Notes: generated by a model not told the origin, from the letters alone. Shown: positions 6,504 through 14,964, numbered from the stretch's first letter. The stretch: DNA of 35,690 nucleotides from an uncultured Christensenellaceae bacterium (GCA_902475645.1 CABSAH010000002.1:1-35690); one strand, 5' to 3'. Made by a program: numbers and translations.

Positions 6504-9422
6504 ATGAAGCTTAAATTCTGCGGGGCGGCGCGCTGCGTCACGGGTTCGTGCCATATGCTTTGCTACGATGGCGGCAAGGTGCTTATCGATTGCGGAATGC
6601 GCCAGGGTGCGGACGAAAAGGGCGAATTGGGAGCGAGCGATTTTGCATTCGACCCCAAGGAGATAGATGCGGTACTCCTTACCCATGCGCATATTGACCA
6701 CAGCGGCCTGCTACCGCTTATGGTAAAGCGCGGCTTTAACGGCAAAATAATAACCACAAAGGCCACCGCGGAGCTATCGGGCATAATGCTGCCGGACAGC
6801 GCAAAAATTCAGGAGCAGGACGCCGAATATCAAAACCGCAAGAATATGCGCGCGGGCAAGCCTATGGTGGAGCCAATGTATACGGCGGCGGACGCGCAGA
6901 AAACGCTGGAACGCTTTGCGCCGGTGAGCTATGGCGACATTGTTGAGGTTTGGCCGGGGCTTAGGGCAAGATTCAACGATATAGGCCATCTTTTGGGCAG
7001 CGCCGCAATAGAGCTTTGGGCGGAGGAAAAGGGAACGACCACAAAGCTTGTATTTTCGGGCGACATAGGGCGCGACGAAAGGCCGATACTGCGCGACCCT
7101 TCCAGCATAGACGGCGCCGACTACGTTATTGTGGAAGGCACATACGGCGACAGGGAGCACGACGCAACAAAGGAAGAGGATAAGGAAAAGCAGCTTGCGG
7201 ACGTGCTGAAGGAAGGCATTGCGCGCGGAGGGAACATAGTCATACCCTCGTTTGCCGTTGGCAGAACGCAGGAGCTCCTTTATACAATAAAGCGGCTGAT
7301 GATGAAAAACGCCGTGCCGGGGCTTGAAAAGATACCGGTATTTGTGGATAGTCCGCTCGGCATAAACGCCACGAAGATATACGAACGCTGCGCAAGGGAG
7401 TATTACGATGAAGAGGCGCTGGAAATGCTCAAAACCGGCGGCTCGCCGTTTGACCTGCCCAACCTTAGGGTAGCGGAAACGGGAGAGGAAAGCAAGCTTA
7501 TCAACTTCCAGCCGGGCTGCAACATAATAATATCCTCCTCCGGCATGTGCGACGCGGGCAGGATAAGGCACCACCTTAAGCACAATCTGTACAGGCCGGA
7601 TTCGACAATACTGTTCGTTGGCTATCAGGCTAACGGCACGCTCGGCCGCATGCTGCTGGACGGGGCAAGGAGCGTTAAGCTTTTTGGCGAGCAGATACAG
7701 GTGAACGCCGCAATACGCATGATAGAGGGCTTTTCCGGTCATGCGGGCAGGAGCGAGCTTCTGCAATGGATAAGGGAAATAGGGTCAAAGCCCAAGTGCG
7801 TGTTCTTGGTGCATGGCGAAAGCGAAACGCTGGATAAATTCGCCGTGTCGGTGCGCGCGCTGGGGCTTGATGTTGAAATACCGGAGCTGTTTGACGAATT
7901 TGAGCTGAGCTACGGCGCAAGCGGCGTGGTGCGTATGCCCGCGCTTACGCCCAAGAAGGAAGAAGAGCCGGATTTGTTCATAGGCCGCAGGCTGAACCAA
8001 ATAGCAAGGCAATGGGGCATAAACGGGGCGCTCTACTGTATGCGCGGCGAAGAACCGCTTTACGATACCGCAATGGGCGTTGCCGATGCAAACAGGCAGG
8101 ACCTTAACGGCATACATACGCATTTTGCCGCAGGGGAGATTACAATGGCGTTTACCGCGGCGGCTGTGCTGGCGCTGAATATGCAGGGCAAGCTTGATTT
8201 GGACGCGCCGCTGGATAAGCTTGTTCCAGAATACGCCCACGCCGCAGAGATAACGGCAAGGGAGCTGCTGCTTGGGCAAAAGGCCGTGCCGGACTATGCG
8301 GATTACGATATGAACTTTAAGCTTTATACGCGCGCGCAGGAGGAGCAGCTTGACGGGGCGGAAACCTTTAAGCTGAAATGGAACGCGCTGAACGGCGCTA
8401 TAAGCGATGAAGAGGTGCTTGGCATTGTGAATAAGCTTGGCGTGGTGAACGATCCGGACAGCTACGCCGGCCTGCGCAGCAGCTACCGCATACTGGGAAT
8501 GGCAGCGGCAAGGGCATACGGAAAAAGCCTTGCCGAAACGCTGGATGGGCTTGTGTTCGCGCCGCTTGGCATGAACGATACGGGCATGGGCAAGGCGGCG
8601 GAGGTTACATATACCGCAAGGATAGGCAACGCAAGCGTTGTAGAAAACGCGCCGAGGCTTATCGGCGGCGAAGCGGGCGGCGTGGTCAGCGCATATGATT
8701 TGGCGCATTTCGGCATGGCATTGCTTGAAGGTAAGCTGCTTGACGATGAGCATACGGACATTATGCTTGCGCCCAACGCTTGCGGGCTAAGGACTGTTAA
8801 CGGCTGGCATTACGCGGACGGCAACATGGATTGCGCACAGAGCGCACTGTATATAAACGCGCAGTATAACGTAAGCGTGGCCATGCTTGCAAACGCGCCG
8901 AGCGCATTTACGGAGCCGGACGAAACGGGCGCAAGGTCCTTCGTGCAGCGGATGCGGTACGAGATGGACGATGTTTATATAAGGGCGGAGGATGTGCAGC
9001 TTGAGCCTATAAACGACGCAAACGTGTATTCCGTGCTTAAGCTTGCCGTAAAGGAGGAGCAGCAGACGCTTGTTGCGGGCAATGATCTTTCGCTTGCGGA
9101 GGCGGCCGCGCTTGAAAACGCGCTGCCCTATGCCGTTACGCAGAACGGCGTTGCGGTGGGCTTTGCACTGCTTAACGTTGATAAGGAGCGCGATTTATTC
9201 GAAATATGGCGGCTGATGATAGATAAGCGCTTCCAGCATAAGGGCTTCGGCACGGCGGCCATGAAGCTTGCGATGGCGGAGCTTGGACGGCTTGGCGCAA
9301 AAAAGGCGCAGCTAAGCGTTGCTCCCGATAATGAAACAGCGATTGCAATGTATAAAAAGCTTGGGTTCCGCTTCACCGGGCGCATGGAGCGCGGCGAAGC
9401 ATATATGGAATGCGAGCTGTAA
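6504..9422 (+). CDS. Three-domain fusion: beta-CASP metallo-beta-lactamase nuclease, inactive serine beta-lactamase fold, GNAT
   Basis: A single frame of 972 residues. Residues 1-475 are a beta-CASP RNA-processing nuclease: HAHIDH at 61-66, GHLLGSAAIEL, FSGDIGRD, the VEGTYGDREH segment, SSSGMCDAGR, FSGHAGR and a late LVHGESE histidine, so the metal centre looks complete. Residues about 490-800 follow the class C beta-lactamase/esterase fold (GKLDLDAPLDKLVPEY, APLGMNDTGM), but the S-x-x-K site reads E545-I-T-M548 and the Y-x-N site reads R658-S-S660, so it should be catalytically dead. Residues about 830-972 are a GNAT acetyltransferase with Q-H-K-G-F-G in the acetyl-CoA loop and a YKKLGFRFTGR tail. 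The SD is AAGGAGG. The fusion suggests an RNA-processing enzyme with a peptide- or ligand-binding middle and an acetyltransferase module; the target is unknown. Confidence 0.88.
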   Translation: MKLKFCGAARCVTGSCHMLCYDGGKVLIDCGMRQGADEKGELGASDFAFDPKEIDAVLLTHAHIDHSGLLPLMVKRGFNGKIITTKATAELSGIMLPDSAKIQEQDAEYQNRKNMRAGKPMVEPMYTAADAQKTLERFAPVSYGDIVEVWPGLRARFNDIGHLLGSAAIELWAEEKGTTTKLVFSGDIGRDERPILRDPSSIDGADYVIVEGTYGDREHDATKEEDKEKQLADVLKEGIARGGNIVIPSFAVGRTQELLYTIKRLMMKNAVPGLEKIPVFVDSPLGINATKIYERCAREYYDEEALEMLKTGGSPFDLPNLRVAETGEESKLINFQPGCNIIISSSGMCDAGRIRHHLKHNLYRPDSTILFVGYQANGTLGRMLLDGARSVKLFGEQIQVNAAIRMIEGFSGHAGRSELLQWIREIGSKPKCVFLVHGESETLDKFAVSVRALGLDVEIPELFDEFELSYGASGVVRMPALTPKKEEEPDLFIGRRLNQIARQWGINGALYCMRGEEPLYDTAMGVADANRQDLNGIHTHFAAGEITMAFTAAAVLALNMQGKLDLDAPLDKLVPEYAHAAEITARELLLGQKAVPDYADYDMNFKLYTRAQEEQLDGAETFKLKWNALNGAISDEEVLGIVNKLGVVNDPDSYAGLRSSYRILGMAAARAYGKSLAETLDGLVFAPLGMNDTGMGKAAEVTYTARIGNASVVENAPRLIGGEAGGVVSAYDLAHFGMALLEGKLLDDEHTDIMLAPNACGLRTVNGWHYADGNMDCAQSALYINAQYNVSVAMLANAPSAFTEPDETGARSFVQRMRYEMDDVYIRAEDVQLEPINDANVYSVLKLAVKEEQQTLVAGNDLSLAEAAALENALPYAVTQNGVAVGFALLNVDKERDLFEIWRLMIDKRFQHKGFGTAAMKLAMAELGRLGAKKAQLSVAPDNETAIAMYKKLGFRFTGRMERGEAYMECEL

Positions 9423-9431
9423 GGAGGATAA

Positions 9432-10073
9432 ATGGAAGGCATATTAAGCTATGTTATAGATGCGCTGTATAGCCTGCCGGGGATACTGGTTGGCCTCTCG
9501 TTCCACGAATGGGGCCATGCATACGCGGCGTATAAGCGCGGCGACCCCACGGCAAGGAACCTTGGCCGCATGACGGTTAACCCGCTTGCGCATATAGACC
9601 CGCTGGGCTTCCTTTCGCTGCTTATACTTGGCTTTGGCTGGGCTAAGCCCGTGCCTATAAGCACGCGCAATTTCAAAACGCCGCGCAAGGATGAGCTTAT
9701 AGTATCCCTTGCGGGCATAACGGTTAACATTATACTGGGCGCGGTGTTCATGATAATATGGGCGGTGCTTGTGAGCCTGCCGCATAGCAGCGAAATACTC
9801 AATACAATGGTGCAGTATTGCTATGCTATCAACTTCGGCCTTGCCGTATTCAATCTTTTGCCCATTCCGCCGCTTGATGGCTACCATGTGGCGCAATGCC
9901 TTTTTATGAACGGCAAAACGTACAGGTTTTTCGGCTTTGTTGAAAAATACAGCTACGTTATATTGATAGCCGTGCTGCTTATCAATTCGCGCACGCATTT
10001 TCTTAATACGATAGTTTATTGGCTTATGCTGCCGCTTATGAAGCTGGCCGCGCTGATAATGAGCCTTTTTTGA
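9432..10073 (+). CDS. Site-2 protease family (M50) membrane metalloprotease
   Basis: A 213-residue polytopic protein. The zinc motif H25-E-W-G-H29 lies in the first membrane segment and the third ligand in the conserved N-L-L-P-I-P-P-L-D-G segment (Asp149). The N-P-L-A-H-I-D-P-L-G block (about 56-65) and GWAKPVPI are typical of the short, PDZ-less M50 group close to B. subtilis YwhC. About five or six membrane segments are visible. It should cleave membrane-embedded substrates; no substrate is indicated. Translation starts 9 bases after the fusion gene and its SD (AAGGAGG) overlaps that gene's stop, suggesting co-transcription. Next downstream is scpA, an order common in Firmicutes. Confidence 0.9.
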   Translation: MEGILSYVIDALYSLPGILVGLSFHEWGHAYAAYKRGDPTARNLGRMTVNPLAHIDPLGFLSLLILGFGWAKPVPISTRNFKTPRKDELIVSLAGITVNIILGAVFMIIWAVLVSLPHSSEILNTMVQYCYAINFGLAVFNLLPIPPLDGYHVAQCLFMNGKTYRFFGFVEKYSYVILIAVLLINSRTHFLNTIVYWLMLPLMKLAALIMSLF

Positions 10074-10095
10074 GCGCGGCGCAGGGTGAAAACGG

Positions 10096-10854
10096 ATGGC
10101 ATACGAAGTTCATCTGAAGGAATTTGACGGGCCGCTTGACCTTCTGCTGCATCTTATAGAGCAGGCGAAGGTGGACATAAAGGACATATTCGTATCCGAA
10201 ATAACAAACAGGTATCTTTCGCTTATGGAGGAGCTTGACGAGCTGGATATGGATACGGCAAGCGAGTTTTTGACAATGGCGGCAACGCTTGTGTATATCA
10301 AATCGCGCTCGCTTTTGCCAAAGCCGCCAAAGGAAGCGGAGGAGGAAGAGGACCCCGAGGAGGCGCTGGTACGCCGGCTGAAGGAATACAAGCTGTTCAG
10401 GCAGGCGGGCGAAAGGCTTAATGAGCTGAGCGCGGGCATGCGGGGCGTGTTTTCGCGGCTGCCGGAGGAATTTACGCTTCCCCCGCAGGAATATGAGCTG
10501 GAGCAGGCCACGGCGGAGGAGCTTTTTGCGGCGTTTATGGAGGTGCTTAACCGCGAAGAGCCCGAAAGCCGAATTCCCGAAATAGCCAAAAGGGTGGATG
10601 CGGACAGGTACACCGTAAGGGCGCAGCTTGTGAAGATACGCGAAAAGCTTAAAAAAAGCCCGAAGGTTACGTTTGAAGAGCTGTTTGAAGCAACGAGCGC
10701 CAAGCTTGAAAAGATAGTAACGTTCATGGCGCTGCTTGAAATGATTGCGCGGCAGGAGATACTGCTAAAGCAGTCCGCGCCGTATGGCAGAATAAGCATA
10801 AGCGCATATAACCTTAAAGAGGACGATGCGGACGCCGAATACATGGATGAATAG
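10096..10854 (+). CDS. scpA: Segregation and condensation protein A
   Basis: The 252-residue kleisin subunit of the bacterial SMC condensin. The N-terminus with F-D-G-P-L-D-L-L-L-H-L-I-E is the family hallmark, followed by DIFVSEITNRYL and the AATLVYIKSRSLLPK segment that contacts the SMC neck. An acidic stretch (E-A-E-E-E-E-D-P-E) near 75-86 is the usual linker, and the C-terminal winged helix with VTFEELFE binds the SMC head. The length is normal. It stands 24 bases before scpB, its direct partner. The protein should act on the nucleoid in chromosome compaction and segregation. Nothing is unusual. Confidence 0.95.
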   Translation: MAYEVHLKEFDGPLDLLLHLIEQAKVDIKDIFVSEITNRYLSLMEELDELDMDTASEFLTMAATLVYIKSRSLLPKPPKEAEEEEDPEEALVRRLKEYKLFRQAGERLNELSAGMRGVFSRLPEEFTLPPQEYELEQATAEELFAAFMEVLNREEPESRIPEIAKRVDADRYTVRAQLVKIREKLKKSPKVTFEELFEATSAKLEKIVTFMALLEMIARQEILLKQSAPYGRISISAYNLKEDDADAEYMDE

Positions 10855-10878
10855 GCCACGGCAGAGGGGGAGGACATA

Positions 10879-11442
10879 TTGGAATACGATGAGCGCATGG
10901 GCGCGATAGAATGCATATTGTTCGTTTCGGGCGATCCTGTGCCCGTAATAGAATTGCAGCGGGCAATAGGCGTAACGGACATAGAGATGGAGCATATTAT
11001 ACGCAGCATGGATGAACTTTACAGGCGCGAAAAGCGCGGCGTGCAGCTTTTTATTACGGCGGAAACCATGCAGCTTGTGTCAAACAGGGAATATGCGCAC
11101 TATATTGAGGAGCTTGTGCAGCCCGTGCAGTCAAAATCATTTTCGCAGTCCATGCTTGAAACGCTTTCCGTAATAGCGTATCGTCAGCCCGTTACAAGGG
11201 CGGATATAGAGGCTGTGCGCGGCGTGCGGTGCGAATATGCCGTAAGCCAGCTTATGAAGCTTGGCATGGTAAGGGAGCTTGGGCGCAAAAACGTGGTGGG
11301 CAGGCCAATGCTGCTTGGCACAACGGATGCGTTTTTAAGGCATTTCGGCATAAGGTCGCTTAGCGAATTGCCGCAGCTTAGCGAAACGGAAAATCTGGAA
11401 GCGGACGAAGCCGGGAATACAGAAACTACGGAATCGGTTTGA
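10879..11442 (+). CDS. scpB: Segregation and condensation protein B
   Basis: A 187-residue partner of ScpA in the SMC complex, built of two winged helices. The segments ECILFVSGDPV, LSVIAYRQPVTRADIEAVRG and the late GRPMLLGTTDAFLRHFGI are diagnostic. Translation appears to start at TTG (10879): a strong GAGGGGGAGG lies five bases upstream and no ATG in a suitable place precedes the conserved region. The C-terminal 25 residues are acidic and low in complexity, as is common in ScpB. It is in an operon with scpA. Confidence 0.94.
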   Translation: MEYDERMGAIECILFVSGDPVPVIELQRAIGVTDIEMEHIIRSMDELYRREKRGVQLFITAETMQLVSNREYAHYIEELVQPVQSKSFSQSMLETLSVIAYRQPVTRADIEAVRGVRCEYAVSQLMKLGMVRELGRKNVVGRPMLLGTTDAFLRHFGIRSLSELPQLSETENLEADEAGNTETTESV

Positions 11443-11498
11443 GCAAAAGCGGAATAACCCGATAAAGCCTAATAAAATAAAGCGAAACAGCAAATATT

Positions 11499-11516
11499 AG
11501 CCCATATGGGCTTTTT
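11499..11516 (+). terminator. Short intrinsic-terminator-like hairpin after scpB
   Basis: AGCCC (11499-11503) and GGGCT (11508-11512) form a five-pair stem around an ATAT loop, followed directly by a run of six T (11512-11517). It would end or attenuate scpAB transcription, yet it overlaps the proposed ATG of the next gene, so it may instead act in that gene's leader. The stem is short and the call is moderate. Confidence 0.45.
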
Positions 11517-12111
11517 TGCTATGCTTTTAATTGCGGCTGCCGCTGTGGCCGTATTGATACCGATTAAGTTGAGCTTCAGCGTTATGCTGTGCCGCAATGC
11601 GGCAAGGCTAAGGCTGAATATTAGCATACTCGGCCTTATACGGATTAAAATTATGCCCGCGGCGGACGGGGAAAAGCGCGCGGCCGGGCACGGCAGGGCT
11701 AAGCCCGGAGGGGGAGAGAAAAAGCGCTTTGGAATAAAAATGGGTATGGGTGCGGCAAAAATGGCGCTGGCCGTGGTTAAGCAAAGGGAACGCTATCTGC
11801 GGCTTGATACTTTGACGGTGCGCGGGAGCATAGGCATGGAGGGCGACGCCGCCGCAACGGCGCTTTTGTGCGGCGCGGCGAATGAACTGATACCGCGCCT
11901 TATACGCCTTTTGCTGCCGAATAGGGGCGCGTGCAGCGTATTTGTTGCGCCGGAATTCAGGTTCGGCGCGGGCTGGCTATATATGGAAGGTATTATTGCG
12001 CTCAATATTGCCAAGCTTATAGGTATTATCGGAAAAGAGGTAATTGGATATGTCGCATCCGGTGGAAAACATAATGCGAAGCACTATGGAGCAATTAAGG
12101 CAAATGGTTGA
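11506..12111 (+). CDS. DUF2953 family protein
   Basis: A 201-residue protein with one N-terminal membrane segment (residues 3-22), a basic Gly/Lys-rich linker at about 52-75, then a conserved region with the pattern of DUF2953 proteins. These commonly stand between scpB and the GerW gene in sporulating Firmicutes. No SD precedes either possible start, ATG 11506 (inside a hairpin) or ATG 11521; the second would shorten the protein by five residues and is equally plausible. The 3' end overlaps the GerW gene by 62 bases. The family function is unknown. Its position suggests a link to sporulation or the envelope, but nothing catalytic is visible. Confidence 0.8.
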   Translation: MGFFAMLLIAAAAVAVLIPIKLSFSVMLCRNAARLRLNISILGLIRIKIMPAADGEKRAAGHGRAKPGGGEKKRFGIKMGMGAAKMALAVVKQRERYLRLDTLTVRGSIGMEGDAAATALLCGAANELIPRLIRLLLPNRGACSVFVAPEFRFGAGWLYMEGIIALNIAKLIGIIGKEVIGYVASGGKHNAKHYGAIKANG

Positions 12112-12487
12112 CGTGAACACGATAGTCGGCTCTCCCGTTGAAACGGGCGGCGGAACGGTGCTGCTGCCCGTTTCCAAGGTCAGCATGGGCTTTGTGTCCG
12201 GCGGAGGGGAGTACACCATGGGGCGCGCGGCCTCGCCCGTTAAGCGCGCGGGCGATGAACTGGACGCAAGCGAGGGGCGCTATCCGTTCGCGGGGACTGC
12301 CGCGGCGGGCATGTGCCTAACGCCAATGGGCTTTGTTACGAGCGAAAACGGGCGCACGCGGGTATTGCCGGCGCAGTATAAATGCGGCGCTGAACGGCTG
12401 ATAGACATGATGCCCGAAATAATAGCCGCGATAGAGCGCATGGCAAACGGCATTGCGAACAAAAGCAAAGAGGAACCCAAGGAATGA
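12050..12487 (+). CDS. ytfJ: GerW family sporulation protein (YtfJ)
   Basis: A 145-residue protein that starts inside the end of the preceding gene. ATG 12050 has AGAGG nine bases upstream and is preferred over an in-frame TTG at 12044. The IMRSTMEQLRQMVDVNTIVG start, GGGTVLLPVSKVSMGF and the Gly-rich GFVSGGGEY core match GerW/YtfJ. In B. subtilis the protein is made in the forespore and is needed for some germination responses. Its presence indicates a sporulating organism or a descendant of one. The last residues are charged. Its stop overlaps the start of dacF (ATGA), indicating translational coupling. Confidence 0.9.
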   Translation: MSHPVENIMRSTMEQLRQMVDVNTIVGSPVETGGGTVLLPVSKVSMGFVSGGGEYTMGRAASPVKRAGDELDASEGRYPFAGTAAAGMCLTPMGFVTSENGRTRVLPAQYKCGAERLIDMMPEIIAAIERMANGIANKSKEEPKE

Positions 12488-13605
12488 CCGCGCAAAGAGC
12501 GATTGCGCTTATGCTGGCAGCGGCGGCCGTAATATGCATTAACGCAGGGGCATATGCCGAAAATGCGCCCGATATTGCGGCGGGCGGCGCGGTGCTTATG
12601 GAGCGGGACACGGGAACCGTGATATGCGCCAAGGACGCGCATAAAAAGCTGCCCATGGCAAGCACAACAAAGATAATGACCGCGCTTATAGTTATAGAAA
12701 ACTGCCCGCTTGCCGATACGGTAAAGGTAAGCCCCAAGGCATACGGCATTGAAGGGTCAAGCATGTATCTGAACGCGGGCGAGGAGCTGAGCGTGGAGGA
12801 TATGCTGTATGGGCTTATGCTGCTTAGCGGGAACGATGCGGCGGTCGCCCTTGCAATACATACGGCGGGCAGCGTGGAAGCCTTTGCCGCGCTTATGAAC
12901 AGGCGCGCGGAGGAGCTGGGCGCGCACAATACGCATTTTGTAACGCCGAACGGTCTGCACGATGACGGGCATTACACCACGGCGTATGACCTTACGCTTA
13001 TTGCGGCGGAGGCAATGAGAAACCCCGATTTCAGGAAGATTGCAGGCTCAACGTATCACAGAACGTCAACGGGCGGCGTTATACGCTGCATGAAGAATAA
13101 AAACAAAATGCTGTGGCAGTATGAAGGCGGCTGCGGCGTTAAAACGGGCTATACCAAGGCCGCGGGGCGCTGCCTTGTATTTGCGGCGGAGCGGGACGGC
13201 ATGATGCTTATAGGCACGGTGCTGAATTGCCCTGATATGTTCAATGCGGCGAAGGCTATGCTCGATTACGGCTTTGCCGGCTTCGGCATGGAAAAAATAG
13301 TATCCGCCGGGCAGAGCATAGCGCGCATAAGGGTGAGCGGCGGCGTAAAAACAGCCTTGGCAGCGGAGGCCAAAAACGATATAATAATACCTGTACGAAT
13401 AGGCGAAAGCGCGGATATACGCACGGAGGTTGAAACGCTCAGCGGCATCACAGCCCCTGTTGAGAAGGGAGAGAGAGTGGGCGTTTTAAGGGTCATTGCG
13501 GACGGCAGGGTTGTTGGGACAACCGAGCTTGCCGCCGCGGAGGATTGCCTTTCGCTTCAATTTGGTCAATATTTAAGAAAGCTGCTGTCCGGCTGGGCGG
13601 CATAG
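12484..13605 (+). CDS. dacF: D-alanyl-D-alanine carboxypeptidase, DacF-type penicillin-binding protein
   Basis: A 373-residue S11 peptidase that trims the terminal D-Ala from peptidoglycan stem peptides outside the membrane. A signal peptide is clear (residues 1-25, A-Y-A-E cleavage). The catalytic motifs are S60-T-T-K63, S115-G-N117 and K220-T-G222. The C-terminal beta-sandwich runs from about 275. The last 15 residues may form the usual weak amphipathic anchor. It overlaps the GerW gene by four bases, and this gene order supports a role in spore cortex or general wall maturation, as known for DacF and DacB in Bacillus. The spmA and spmB genes often found next are absent here; an RNA pseudouridine synthase gene follows after eight bases. 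Confidence 0.93.
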   Translation: MTAQRAIALMLAAAAVICINAGAYAENAPDIAAGGAVLMERDTGTVICAKDAHKKLPMASTTKIMTALIVIENCPLADTVKVSPKAYGIEGSSMYLNAGEELSVEDMLYGLMLLSGNDAAVALAIHTAGSVEAFAALMNRRAEELGAHNTHFVTPNGLHDDGHYTTAYDLTLIAAEAMRNPDFRKIAGSTYHRTSTGGVIRCMKNKNKMLWQYEGGCGVKTGYTKAAGRCLVFAAERDGMMLIGTVLNCPDMFNAAKAMLDYGFAGFGMEKIVSAGQSIARIRVSGGVKTALAAEAKNDIIIPVRIGESADIRTEVETLSGITAPVEKGERVGVLRVIADGRVVGTTELAAAEDCLSLQFGQYLRKLLSGWAA

Positions 13606-13613
13606 GGTACGCA

Positions 13614-14330
13614 ATGCGGCTGCAAAAATTCATGGCTGAGGCAGGGGTTGCTTCCAGAAGAAAATGCGAGGAGCTTATCGGCGCTGGGCTTGTTAAGGTA
13701 AACGGGCAGGCTGCATCGATAGGCATGGTGATAGACCCGATTAACGACAGGGTGGAATACGCAGGCAAGCTGCTGCGCCCTGCCGCGCAGCGGGTCGTTT
13801 TTGCGTTCTATAAGCCGCGCGGGGTCATGTGTACCGCCTTTGACCCGCAGGGCAGGGCGACTATAATGGACTATTTTAAGGATATGCCTTATAGGTTATA
13901 TAGCGTTGGCAGGCTGGACTATGATTCGGAGGGCCTGCTGCTTATGACGAATGACGGCGAGCTTGCCTATAAGCTTACGCATCCTAAGTTCAGCGTGGAT
14001 AAAACATACCATGCCGTGTGCGACGGCGTGCTTACAAATGCCGAAATAGCAAGGCTTGAACAGGGCGTGGATATTGGCGACGGCGTTACTGGCCCTGCGC
14101 GCATAACGCAGGTACACGCGCTGCACAACGGCAACACATCGTTCGATATAACAATACACGAGGGCCGCAACCGCCAGATAAGGCGCATGCTGGAGGCGGT
14201 TGGGCATAAAACGCTGGTGCTTAAGCGCACGAAGGAGGGCGCGGTTTCAATAGGCTTTATGCAGCCGGGCGAATACAGGCAGCTTAATGAGGCGGAGCTG
14301 GACGCGCTTAGGCAAACAGAGCTTTCTTAA
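13614..14330 (+). CDS. rluB: RsuA/RluB-family 23S/16S rRNA pseudouridine synthase
   Basis: A 238-residue enzyme starting at ATG 13614; an upstream in-frame extension to 13545 would run into dacF and lacks homology. Residues 1-48 are an S4 RNA-binding domain (RLQKFMAEAGVASRRKCEELI). The catalytic part contains GRLDYDSEGLLLMTNDGEL with the essential Asp and the closing EGRNRQIRRMLEAVGH segment typical of this family. It modifies uridines in rRNA; RluB (23S U2605 region in E. coli) is the usual ortholog in this position in Firmicutes, but RsuA- or RluE/F-type specificity cannot be excluded. The SD is weak (AGGG), which fits coupling to dacF eight bases upstream. Confidence 0.92.
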   Translation: MRLQKFMAEAGVASRRKCEELIGAGLVKVNGQAASIGMVIDPINDRVEYAGKLLRPAAQRVVFAFYKPRGVMCTAFDPQGRATIMDYFKDMPYRLYSVGRLDYDSEGLLLMTNDGELAYKLTHPKFSVDKTYHAVCDGVLTNAEIARLEQGVDIGDGVTGPARITQVHALHNGNTSFDITIHEGRNRQIRRMLEAVGHKTLVLKRTKEGAVSIGFMQPGEYRQLNEAELDALRQTELS

Positions 14331-14506
14331 CATGAAATTGACGCGCAATTCACCCTACGGACGGATTTTGCAAGCCGTTATGGGCAAAACCGGCACTTCC
14401 ATGAACATAAAGAAAAATAAATTTGCATTTCTTGCAGGAAAAAAGAACACTATGCAGAATAATAGAAAACGGGTGTATTTGATGGCATTGTTTACTCAAA
14501 TGCCAG

Positions 14507-14524
14507 CTTATACATGTATACAAG
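14507..14524. promoter_or_regulatory. Palindromic operator candidate ahead of the decarboxylase operon
   Basis: The core TATACATGTATA (14509-14520) is a perfect 12-base palindrome within the longer near-palindrome CTTATACATGTATACAAG. It lies about 50 bases upstream of the first start codon and contains TATACA sequences that could be a -10. No well-spaced -35 is clear. The rest of the 14331-14570 gap is AT-rich, with a good AAAGGAG SD just before 14571. Palindromes of this type are used by GntR-family repressors; no regulator gene is in the window. Confidence 0.45.
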
Positions 14525-14570
14525 TATTTAACGGTTTCATAATCAATGCTTAGAAAGGAGACTGTCACAA

Positions 14571-14909
14571 ATGGTTGAAATGATCACCAATCCGTGGGTT
14601 GTGCTTGCATTGGGTATGGGTACGGTATTTGTCGGATTGCTGCTGCTGGTGCTTATCATCAAGCTGATGGGCTTTGTGGCGAGCAAGACCGTCAAGAAGC
14701 CGGCGGCTCCCGCCGCAGCCAAGGCTGCCCCGGCTCCTGCCGCCGCCGCACCGGCTGCCGCGCCTGCCGCTGCGCCCGCGCCCGCCCCTGTGGTATATCC
14801 GCACGAGGTGGATCGTTATGCGTTCGACGCTGCCGTAGCCGCTGCCATCGCCACCTATACCGGACGCGATGTTAAGGGCTTCCGTATCACCAGAATCACA
14901 AAGATGTGA
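14571..14909 (+). CDS. oadG: Oxaloacetate decarboxylase gamma-chain-like small membrane subunit
   Basis: A 112-residue protein with one N-terminal membrane helix (about 8-36, including LGMGTVFVGLLLLVLIIKLMG), typical of OadG/MmdD subunits. An Ala/Pro-rich linker (about 45-75) leads to a C-terminal segment EVDRYAFDAAVAAAIATYTGR that resembles the conserved C-terminal helix of the gamma/delta subunits. In characterised enzymes this subunit anchors and assembles the alpha and beta subunits. It is first in a four-gene operon. Codons here are more C-ending than in neighbouring genes, suggesting high expression. Confidence 0.85.
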   Translation: MVEMITNPWVVLALGMGTVFVGLLLLVLIIKLMGFVASKTVKKPAAPAAAKAAPAPAAAAPAAAPAAAPAPAPVVYPHEVDRYAFDAAVAAAIATYTGRDVKGFRITRITKM

Positions 14910-14964
14910 TTTCAACAAGAACAAAAAAAGACCGATTAAGACTATTTCAGGAGGATTTAATAAA

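Noticed and set aside
6774..8753. Long open frames on the minus strand opposite the beta-CASP fusion (330 and 322 residues)
   Set aside because: They are reverse-strand shadows of a gene with strong codon bias; their products are rich in Ala, His and Arg, have no recognisable domain and lack SD sites.
6504..9422. Active beta-lactamase resistance gene
   Set aside because: The Ser-x-x-Lys and Tyr-x-Asn sites are replaced, the domain is cytosolic with no signal peptide, and it is internal to a fusion.
14287..14553. 88-residue open frame spanning the end of rluB and the following gap
   Set aside because: It overlaps the real rluB end in another frame, has no SD and has low-complexity composition; the gap looks like a promoter/leader region.
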